Position numbers and translations under genes: made by a program. A stretch of DNA of 6,958 bases from Desulfovibrio sp. Lineage in GTDB: Bacteria > Desulfobacterota > Desulfovibrionia > Desulfovibrionales > Desulfovibrionaceae. This document shows positions 1-5,205 of the stretch, in pieces. Where the stretch lies: the NCBI GenBank assembly GCA_022837365.1, contig JALHHV010000188.1:767-7724 (forward strand). The letters are read 5' to 3'. How positions within the stretch are numbered: the first letter of the stretch is position 1; each line of letters begins with the position of its first letter. The notes below the pieces were generated by a model. That model ran no database searches. It saw only the letters and a list, made by a program, of their open reading frames with translations, and was not told where the DNA came from.

Positions 1-8
1 TCTTTCTC

Positions 9-194
9 ATGATCTACTCAGGGCGCATAGGCAAAATGCCCCGCCCGGAAGACCCCGTCATGAATCCGCTATGGTTCTGGAACACCTTGGAATACGCGGC
101 TGAACACCAGCTTTCCGGGCTGATGGTTCCATGCTCGCTGGTCTACATGGGCGTCTTCGGCAATCTGATAGCCGTGAGACGCCGCGACATCTGA
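9..194 (+). CDS. Small hydrophobic hypothetical protein, possibly 5'-partial
   Basis: I do not recognise this protein. The frame is open from the left edge of the window to a TGA at 192-194. ATG codons occur at 9, 36 and 60. The ATG at 60 is preceded by a weak purine stretch (GGAAGA) and would give a 44-residue protein beginning MNPLWFWNTLEY; the ATG at 9 gives 61 residues. The C-terminal half contains one hydrophobic stretch (LMVPCSLVYMGVFGNLIAV) followed by a basic tail (RRRD), as expected for a single-pass membrane peptide with its C-terminus inside. Third-position G/C bias is present but weaker than in the large genes. It could be the end of a longer gene lying left of the window. The next gene starts 187 bp downstream, so there is no tight operon link. 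Confidence 0.4.
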   Translation: MIYSGRIGKMPRPEDPVMNPLWFWNTLEYAAEHQLSGLMVPCSLVYMGVFGNLIAVRRRDI

Positions 195-381
195 TCAAAA
201 CGTCACCCAACCGTCCGCAAGATTCACGACGCCGTCACGCATGCGCCACCGGTGAAGCGCATTGCTCCTGCAACACCGTCAGGCAATCCGCAGACACTTG
301 CCGGATTCGCCCAACCCGCCGCCGCGCCTGCGCGCTCGCACCGCCACGCGCGGCCCCGGAACCCGCAGGAGGTCGCACCCC
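195..381. other. Intergenic spacer before the PHP-glycosyltransferase gene
   Basis: This 187-bp stretch lies between the small ORF and the ATG at 382. I see no convincing -35/-10 pair, RNA gene or rho-independent terminator in it. Its only clear signal is the ribosome binding site at 367-372. A TTG at 262 opens the downstream frame 40 codons earlier, but it has no ribosome binding site and its extension is proline/arginine-rich, so I treat this stretch as non-coding. Confidence 0.5.
367..372 (+). promoter_or_regulatory. Ribosome binding site (AGGAGG) fixing the start at 382
   Basis: A perfect AGGAGG lies 9 nt upstream of the ATG at 382. This decides the start of the PHP-glycosyltransferase gene against the upstream TTG at 262. 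Confidence 0.85.
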
Positions 382-2682
382 ATGGCTACCGGCCACTCCA
401 CCGGCGCACCCCGTTCCGCTTTCCCCCCGCTCTCCGTTGACCTGCACGTGCACTCGCGCCACTCCACCCGCCCCTCGCAGTGGATCCTGCAAAAGCTGGG
501 CTGCGCGGAAAGCTACACCGACCCCAGGGCGCTGTACGACATCGCCCGCCGCCGGGGCATGGACCTGGTCACTATCACCGACCACAACACTCTGGCGGGC
601 AGCCTCGAAATCGCCCACCTGGACCACACCTTCGTCAGCGAGGAAATCACCGCCTACTTCCCCGAAGACCATTGCAAGATCCACGTGCTGGCCTGGGACC
701 TGACCGAGGCCCACCACGCCGACATCACCCGCCTGCGCGAGAACATCTACGACCTGGCGGACTACCTGGCCGTGTCGGGCATTCCCCACGCCTGCGCCCA
801 CGCCATGTACTCGCTGAACGAGCGCCTGACCCTGGACCACATGGAACGGCTGCTGCTGCTCTTCCGGGTGTTCGAGCTGAACGGCTCGCGCGACGACTTC
901 CAGAACGGCATCCTGCGGGCCATCGCGCAGGGGCTGACCCCGGCCGACATGGACGCCATGGCCGACCGGCAGGACATGACCCCGCGCATGGAGCGGCCGT
1001 GGGTGAAGCACCTCATGGCCGGGTCCGACGACCATTCCTCGCTGAACATCGCCCGCAGCCACACGGTCATCGAAGGGGTTTCCGGCGTGGGTCACGGCCG
1101 CGTGCGCGACGCCCTGCGCGGGGTGATGGAAGGGCGCGGCACGCCGCACGGCAGCGCCGCCACCCCGGTGACCATGGCCCACAACCTGTATTCCATCGCC
1201 TACCAGTTCTACAAACAGCGCTTCGGCCTGGCCCGCCACGTCAACCGCGACACGGTGCTGCGCTTCGCCGACCGGGTGCTGACCGGCGCGCCGGAACCGG
1301 AAGGCGGCCTGCTGACCAGGCTGCACGGGCTCATCGGGTACCGCCGACCGAAACTGTCGTTTTCCGGCTCCACCCCGCGCACGGTGCAGGACCACCTGCA
1401 AACGGAAGCGGCGGACATCATCCGCAACGACCCGGAACTGCGCGCCCTGCTGGATGGCCCCGCCGGAGGCATCACCGGCGAACGCACCGAGCGCGCCTGG
1501 ATGCGCTTTGCCGACCAGGCCTCGGAAAGGGTGCTGCGCACCTTCGCCGACACCCTGCTGGACAACGCCATGGGCGCGGACCTGTTCAGCGTGTTCAACG
1601 TGGTGGGCTCGGCAGGGTCGCTCTACGCCATCCTGGCCCCGTACTTCGTGGGGTACACCCTGTTCACCAAGGACCGCGCCTTCGCCCGCGCCTGCCGCGA
1701 CCACTTCCTGCCGCACGAGGCGGAGGCCAAGGCCGACCCCCACGCCGATCCCCACGCCGACGCCCATGCCGACGCCCATGCCGACGCCCATGCCGACGCC
1801 CATGCTGACGAATGGCACGCCACGGGCCGCCTGCACGTGGGGCACTTCACCGACACCTTCTACGACGTCAACGGCGTGGCCCGCACCCTGCAACTGCAAC
1901 TGGACATCGCCCGCCGCAACGACAAGCGCCTGCAAGTCATCACCTGCGCGCCCGACGGCGTGGCCGACCCGGAACTGGCCGACCGTTCCGACGTGTTCAC
2001 CTTCCGGCCCATCGGCTCGTTCGCCATGCCGGAGTATCCCGGCCTTGCCCTGTACTACCCGCCGGTGCTGAAGATTCTGGACCACTGCTACCGCCAGGGC
2101 TTCACCCACCTGCACTCGGCCACGCCCGGCCCGGTGGGGCTGGTGGCGCTGGCGGCGGCGCGCATCCTGCGCCTGCCCATCCACGCCACCTACCACACCG
2201 CCTTCCCGCAGTACGTGATGATGCTGACCGAGGACGCCGGGCTGGAGGAAGCCATGTGGCGGTACATGATCTGGTATTACAACCAGATGGACAGGGTGTA
2301 CGTGCCCTCGCACGCCACCGGCGACGAACTGGCGGAACGGGGCATCGCGCGCGAGCGCATCGCCTTCTACCCGCGCGGCATCGACACCGAAACCTTCACC
2401 CCGGCCCGCCGCAACGGGTTCTTCAGCCGCTACGACGGCAGCACCGTGACCCTGCCGTGCCCGTTCCCGGACAGCGGTGAAGCACGCACCGGGGCAGGCG
2501 CGTCCCGCCCGGCGGCCCAGCCGGTGCGCTTCCTGTACGTGGGGCGCCTGTCGCGCGAAAAGAACCTGCACGTGCTGGCCGACGCCTACCGGCTGGTGGC
2601 GGCCCGCGCCCCGCACCTGCGGCTGGTGCTGGTGGGCGACGGCCCGGCCCGCGCCAACAGACCCTGCGCGGCCTGCCGGTAA
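382..2682 (+). CDS. PHP-domain / GT4 glycosyltransferase fusion, truncated by a frame change
   Basis: As it stands the ORF encodes 766 residues and ends at a TAA (2680-2682). The N-terminus is a PHP phosphoesterase domain with the usual metal-ligand motifs: H22-V-H24, D67-H68 (TDHNT), H101, H136/H140, E165 (FELNGS) and D216-D217-H218 (GSDDH). Residues about 225-450 are a mostly helical region I cannot assign, with a hydrophobic stretch at 401-428. A six-unit D-(P/A)-H-A repeat fills residues 452-475. The GT4 glycosyltransferase begins near 484; residues 490-502 (TDTFYDVNGVART) resemble the family's N-terminal glycine-rich loop, and the second Rossmann domain opens with YVGRLSREKN (719-728) and LVGDGP (to 755). 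After A758 the frame is lost: the last eight residues (NRPCAACR) are out-of-frame sequence, and the missing half continues in frame 3. An intact protein would be about 887 residues. Family knowledge suggests a sugar-nucleotide-dependent transferase making a glycolipid or glycan; the PHP substrate is unknown. Without the C-terminal half, transferase activity is unlikely. Confidence 0.85.
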   Translation: MATGHSTGAPRSAFPPLSVDLHVHSRHSTRPSQWILQKLGCAESYTDPRALYDIARRRGMDLVTITDHNTLAGSLEIAHLDHTFVSEEITAYFPEDHCKIHVLAWDLTEAHHADITRLRENIYDLADYLAVSGIPHACAHAMYSLNERLTLDHMERLLLLFRVFELNGSRDDFQNGILRAIAQGLTPADMDAMADRQDMTPRMERPWVKHLMAGSDDHSSLNIARSHTVIEGVSGVGHGRVRDALRGVMEGRGTPHGSAATPVTMAHNLYSIAYQFYKQRFGLARHVNRDTVLRFADRVLTGAPEPEGGLLTRLHGLIGYRRPKLSFSGSTPRTVQDHLQTEAADIIRNDPELRALLDGPAGGITGERTERAWMRFADQASERVLRTFADTLLDNAMGADLFSVFNVVGSAGSLYAILAPYFVGYTLFTKDRAFARACRDHFLPHEAEAKADPHADPHADAHADAHADAHADAHADEWHATGRLHVGHFTDTFYDVNGVARTLQLQLDIARRNDKRLQVITCAPDGVADPELADRSDVFTFRPIGSFAMPEYPGLALYYPPVLKILDHCYRQGFTHLHSATPGPVGLVALAAARILRLPIHATYHTAFPQYVMMLTEDAGLEEAMWRYMIWYYNQMDRVYVPSHATGDELAERGIARERIAFYPRGIDTETFTPARRNGFFSRYDGSTVTLPCPFPDSGEARTGAGASRPAAQPVRFLYVGRLSREKNLHVLADAYRLVAARAPHLRLVLVGDGPARANRPCAACR
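1735..1806 (+). repeat. Six 12-bp tandem repeats encoding Asp-(Pro/Ala)-His-Ala
   Basis: Six consecutive 12-bp units lie in frame within the PHP-glycosyltransferase gene. Units 3 to 5 (from 1759, 1771 and 1783) are identical, GACGCCCATGCC. Unit 6 differs only in its last base. Units 1 and 2 carry CCC CAC in place of GCC CAT. The product is a run with His at 454, 458, 462, 466, 470 and 474 and Asp every fourth residue from 452 to 476. It sits at the junction of the unassigned middle region and the glycosyltransferase domain, so it reads as a linker. The identity of the central units suggests recent expansion. Each unit is four codons, so copy-number change would keep the frame. Confidence 0.9.
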
Positions 2683-3044
2683 CCTTCACCGGGTACCTCA
2701 CCGGCGACGACCTGGCCAACGCCTACGCCTCGTCGGACGTCTTCGTGTTTCCCTCCGGCACCGACACCTTCGGCAACGTGGTGCTGGAGGCGCAGGCATC
2801 CGGCCTGCCGGTGGTGGTCACCGACAAGGGCGGGCCGCAGGAAAATCTCTTGCCCGGCCGCACCGGGGCCATCGTGCCGGAAGGCGACGCCACGGCCATG
2901 GCCCGTGCCATGCTGGACATGGCCGCCGACCCGGCCCGGCTGGACGCCATGCGCGCCGCCGCCCGCGCCTACGCCGAAAGCCGGTCCTTCGAGGCGGCCT
3001 TCCTGCAACAGTGGGCCATGTACCGCGACCGCAACGCCGCATAG
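2655..3044 (+). pseudogene. Detached C-terminal half of the GT4 glycosyltransferase (frame 3)
   Basis: From about 2655 the reading frame that looks coding moves from frame 1 to frame 3 and runs 129 codons to TAG at 3042-3044. It starts QQTLRGLPVTFTGYL, which follows directly from GDGPARA of the upstream frame. It contains the hallmark GT4 nucleotide-sugar site: SGTDTFGNVVLEAQASGLP, with D encoded at 2763 and E at 2787. This is the E/D-x7-E motif in the TDTFGNVVLEA form typical of MgtA/PimB-like enzymes. It then has GGPQEN and the usual C-terminal helix. No start with a ribosome binding site explains it as a separate gene: the first ATG, at 2745, lies inside the motif region. It is therefore the tail of the upstream gene, separated by loss of one base or of 1+3n bases, or by a sequencing error. 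Confidence 0.85.
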
Positions 3045-3095
3045 GCACGCCTTGTTTCCGCAGCCTCCGGCCCCCGTCCCTCTCCCGCAACGCAC

Positions 3096-3124
3096 GACGG
3101 CCGCCACATCGCGTGACGGCCGTC
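3096..3124 (+). terminator. Hairpin, probable terminator of the + strand gene
   Basis: GACGGCCG (3096-3103) pairs perfectly with CGGCCGTC (3117-3124). After one mismatch, three more pairs close a 5-nt loop. It lies 51 bp after the TAG of the glycosyltransferase, between convergent genes. The following sequence (TCTCCGTTTCC) is only weakly T-rich, so the terminator call is tentative; the hairpin itself is plain. Confidence 0.5.
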
Positions 3125-3136
3125 TCCGTTTCCGGT

Positions 3137-3157
3137 AAAAAATCGCGCGGCGGCGCG
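3137..3157 (-). terminator. Rho-independent terminator of the TPR gene
   Basis: Read on the minus strand, CGCGC and GCGCG (3153-3157 with 3144-3148) form a 5-bp GC stem with a 4-nt loop. An A and then six T residues (3142-3137) follow. It lies 11 bp beyond the stop codon of the minus-strand TPR gene. The stem is short but the T-run is good. Confidence 0.6.
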
Positions 3158-3167
3158 CCCGGCCCCG

Positions 3168-3911
3168 CTACAGACCGGAGCAGGTCCGGCCGCCGCAGAA
3201 GGTCAGGAAGCGCTGCGCCTCGGTGAAGTCGGGCCGCATGGCCAGGGCCCTGGTCAGGTGTTCCATGCAGGCGCCGGTGTCGCCCTTGTCGAAGTGCACC
3301 CGCGCGATGTTGAAATGCAGGTGTTCGTCCTCGCGGCATTCCAGCGCCTTGTGGTAGAAGCGCAGCGAATCGTCGAAGTGCCCGTTCTTGCGCAGGCTGA
3401 TGCCGAACTTGTTGAAGCGCACCCGGTGTTCCGTCAGGAACGCCTCGTCGCTGCCCATGAGCACGTTCAGCACCTTGCGCAGCCGGGCCACGTCCTTCTT
3501 TTCCGCGTACACCTCGCCCAGGCCGAAGTTGGCGGGCACGTTCAGGTCGTCGATCATCAGCGCCTTGATGAACGCCTTTTCCGCATCGTCCAGGCGCAGT
3601 TCGGCAAGGCAGGACTCGCCTTCGGCCAGCTTGCGGTGCAGGGACGCCAGCGCCGGCACCGTATGGTTCTTGTAGTACAGCGGTTCCGGCATGTACGAAC
3701 GAAGAAAATCAAGTTCTTCCATCGGCTTACGAATTCCGGATGGCACATGGTGCACGTTGAGCGGTTGTACTTCGCAGGTGCCCGCATCAAGTTTGCGTGC
3801 ATACCAATAGGTGACCTGCCGCTGCTGCGACGCGGTGCCGCCTATGCCCACCACGGCATCCTGTTGCAATGAATAGACGCCGAGTATGACCGGATACTGT
3901 TCGTCGTGCAC
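3168..3911 (-). CDS. Tetratricopeptide-repeat protein
   Basis: This is a soluble cytoplasmic protein with no signal peptide or TM segment. I chose the GTG at 3911-3909 because AGGGGAGA (3923-3916) lies about 5 nt upstream, giving 247 residues (MHDEQYPVILG...). An ATG at 3935-3933 would add eight basic residues, but its nearest AGGA is 13 nt away. The first 85 residues form a beta-rich-looking region (ILGVYSLQQDAVVGIGG, VTYWYARKLD, VQPLNVHHVPSGI). The remainder is three to four TPR units, with typical pairs such as LDDAEKAFIKALMID, NFGLGEVYAEKKD, FDDSLRFYHKALE and HFNIARVHFDKGD. The N-terminal region plus TPR layout, including a FNKFGISLRKNG segment, resembles a TPR family I recall from Desulfovibrionaceae; this is from memory, without alignment. 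TPRs mediate protein-protein contact, and the partner is unknown. The gene stands alone, convergent with the glycosyltransferase and divergent from the binding-protein gene. Confidence 0.85.
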   Translation of the reverse strand: MHDEQYPVILGVYSLQQDAVVGIGGTASQQRQVTYWYARKLDAGTCEVQPLNVHHVPSGIRKPMEELDFLRSYMPEPLYYKNHTVPALASLHRKLAEGESCLAELRLDDAEKAFIKALMIDDLNVPANFGLGEVYAEKKDVARLRKVLNVLMGSDEAFLTEHRVRFNKFGISLRKNGHFDDSLRFYHKALECREDEHLHFNIARVHFDKGDTGACMEHLTRALAMRPDFTEAQRFLTFCGGRTCSGL

Positions 3912-3915
3912 GGGT

Positions 3916-3923
3916 TCTCCCCT
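3916..3923 (-). promoter_or_regulatory. Ribosome binding site favouring the GTG start of the TPR gene
   Basis: On the minus strand AGGGGAGA is followed by 4-5 nt and then GTG (3911-3909). This spacing is better than that of any purine stretch before the ATG at 3935, so the GTG is the more likely start. Confidence 0.55.
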
Positions 3924-3979
3924 GCTGCGCGCCATGGCGCGACCGATGTCCTGCCCTCCCCAAGGCGGTGGGTTGTCGC

Positions 3980-4008
3980 ATACTTCATTGCCTGCCCCGC
4001 CATGTCAA
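3980..4008 (-). promoter_or_regulatory. Sigma-70-like promoter for the TPR gene
   Basis: On the minus strand a perfect TTGACA (4008-4003) is followed by 17 nt and AAGTAT (3985-3980), which matches TATAAT at three of six positions including the important A2 and T6. Transcription would start near 3973, leaving a leader of about 60 nt before the GTG at 3911. The strong -35 and correct spacing support it; the -10 is weak. Confidence 0.5.
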
Positions 4009-4105
4009 GACCGTTACACCGCATTGCGCGTTCCCCTTCGCACGTAGCGGGATAACCCTACCATCAGCATGGGCGCTCCCCGGAGGGTGGCGCGGTAACC
4101 CCCAA

Positions 4106-4138
4106 TTGACGCCGTGCCTCCATGCGGCAAAGAATAAT
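4106..4138 (+). promoter_or_regulatory. Sigma-70-like promoter for the solute-binding-protein gene
   Basis: TTGACG (4106-4111) is followed after 18 nt by AAGAAT (4130-4135), a four-of-six match. The overlapping AATAAT (4133-4138) matches five of six but at 21-nt spacing. The area is locally AT-richer than its surroundings and lies in the divergent spacer. Transcription from here would begin near 4143, downstream of the ATG at 4122, which favours the ATG at 4230 as the translation start. Confidence 0.45.
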
Positions 4139-4229
4139 GTTCCGATGCGCCGGCATATGTCACAGCGGCGGCAAAACGGTTCCGGCCGGCGCACGCGCGC
4201 CGCGCCCGGCCACAGGACACGCAAGCCCC

Positions 4230-5111
4230 ATGCCCACCAGACGTCCGCGCCCCGGTTCCTCACTGCTCGGCTTCGTCGCCCTGGCCTGCGCGGTGACGGC
4301 CTTGCTCTTCCTGCTGCTTGAACTGCCCGGACCGGACGATACGGCGTGGCGTGGGGGCACGGTGCGGGTGGGCTACGCCCTGGAACCCCCGTACGCCTAC
4401 CGCACCCCCGAGGGCACGGTGACCGGCGAGGCCCCGGAAGTGGCCCGCGCGGTGCTGACCCGCGCGGGGATCACCCGGATGCGCTGGGTGCTCGGCGACT
4501 TCAACGCCCTGATCCCCGACCTGCTGGCCGGGCACATCGACATGATCGCGGCGGGCATGTTCATCACGCCCGACCGGACGGCCCGCGTGGCCTTTTCGCT
4601 GCCCTCCAGCGTCGTGGGGCAGGGCCTGCTGGTGCGGCGCGGCAACCCGCGCGGCCTGCACGACTACGCCTCGCTCGCCGGGCGCGGCGAGGTCACCGTG
4701 GCCGTGCTGGACGGCGCCGTGGAGCACCGCCAGTTGCTGCAACTGGGCATGCCCGCCGAGCGGTTGCTCCTGGTGCCCGACGCGCACGCGGGCATGACCG
4801 CCGTGCGCAAGGGCCGCGTGGACGGCCTGGCCCTTTCCGGGCCCACGGTGGTGCTGCTGGCCCGCCAGCACCCGGACGAACTGGAGGCCGCGCGGCCGTT
4901 CACCCAGCCGGTCATCGAGGGCAGGTCCGTGGCCGGGCTGTGCGCCTTCGCCTTCCGCAAGGAAGACGCAGCCCTTGCGGCCAGGGTGAACGAACAGTTG
5001 CGCACCTTCATCGGCTCGCCGGAGCACCTCGCGCTGGTGCGGCCCTTCGGCTTCGACGCCACGACCCTGCCCCCCTGGTCCGCCCCCGGCGGACTCCCCC
5101 CCGGCGACTGA
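4230..5111 (+). CDS. Family 3 solute-binding protein, EhuB-like, membrane-anchored
   Basis: This encodes a 293-residue extracytoplasmic solute-binding protein (SBP_bac_3 fold). The start at 4230 gives a basic N-terminus (MPTRRPRP) and then a hydrophobic segment (L12-L30) directly before the mature domain; AGGA lies upstream at 4214-4217, 12 nt away, which is longish. The upstream ATG at 4122 would put a 36-residue arginine-rich extension before the signal. No A-x-A cleavage site or proper lipobox is visible, so the protein may remain anchored. The binding domain starts TVRVGYALEPPYAY (44-57) and has GEAPEVARAVL (66-76), IDMIAAGMFITPDRTARVAFS (103-123; R116 aligns with the ligand-carboxylate Arg of the family), RVDGLALSG, and a C-terminal FTQPVIEGRSV...FAFRKED...FIGSPEHLALVRPFGF block. 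These resemble EhuB, the ectoine/hydroxyectoine-binding protein, by recollection. No permease or ATPase gene adjoins it. A membrane sensor follows, so a sensing role is likely (inference). Confidence 0.85.
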   Translation: MPTRRPRPGSSLLGFVALACAVTALLFLLLELPGPDDTAWRGGTVRVGYALEPPYAYRTPEGTVTGEAPEVARAVLTRAGITRMRWVLGDFNALIPDLLAGHIDMIAAGMFITPDRTARVAFSLPSSVVGQGLLVRRGNPRGLHDYASLAGRGEVTVAVLDGAVEHRQLLQLGMPAERLLLVPDAHAGMTAVRKGRVDGLALSGPTVVLLARQHPDELEAARPFTQPVIEGRSVAGLCAFAFRKEDAALAARVNEQLRTFIGSPEHLALVRPFGFDATTLPPWSAPGGLPPGD

Positions 5112-5119
5112 TCCGGCCC

Positions 5120-5151
5120 GTGCGCGGCCCGAGCCCGGCCGGGCCGCGCAC
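5120..5151 (+). other. Perfect 12-bp inverted repeat between binding protein and sensor genes
   Basis: GTGCGCGGCCCG (5120-5131) pairs perfectly with CGGGCCGCGCAC (5140-5151) across an 8-nt loop. It starts 8 bp after the stop codon of the binding-protein gene and lies 54 bp before the sensor ATG. There is no T-run after it, so a simple intrinsic terminator is unlikely. It could stabilise the 3' end of the upstream message, partly terminate transcription to set unequal expression, or be a protein-binding palindrome. Confidence 0.75.
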
Positions 5152-5193
5152 CGCACGCCTCCATCCCATGGACGCCGAACCCGCCACATCCAC

Positions 5194-5197
5194 AGGA
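5194..5197 (+). promoter_or_regulatory. Ribosome binding site of the PAS sensor gene
   Basis: AGGA lies 8 nt before the ATG at 5206, the only well-placed start for the sensor frame. Confidence 0.6.
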
Positions 5198-5205
5198 CCC
5201 GCAGC

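Noticed and set aside
262..381. TTG start 40 codons upstream of the PHP-glycosyltransferase
   Set aside because: It has no ribosome binding site and the extension is Pro/Arg-rich, while a perfect AGGAGG precedes the ATG at 382.
1741..1809. Possible CRISPR-like short repeat array
   Set aside because: The repeats are 12 bp, directly adjacent without spacers, and in frame within a coding sequence, so they are a protein tandem repeat.
235..2616. 793-codon open frame on the minus strand
   Set aside because: It lies wholly antisense to the PHP-glycosyltransferase, whose motifs and codon bias are clear. Its translation is Val/Gly/His/Arg-rich with no domain, as expected opposite a GC-rich gene.
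2745..3044. Independent small gene starting at ATG 2745
   Set aside because: There is no ribosome binding site, and the start lies inside the conserved GT4 core, so it is the displaced tail of the upstream gene.
4073..4093. Imperfect stem-loop (GCGC...GCGC with a CCC/GGG inner stem) in the divergent spacer
   Set aside because: The stem has a mismatch and a wobble and is unremarkable in GC-rich DNA; I could not support an operator call.
4122..4229. Longer start of the binding-protein gene at ATG 4122
   Set aside because: It would place an Arg/Pro/Ala-rich 36-residue extension before the hydrophobic export segment, and the likely promoter at 4106-4138 overlaps it.
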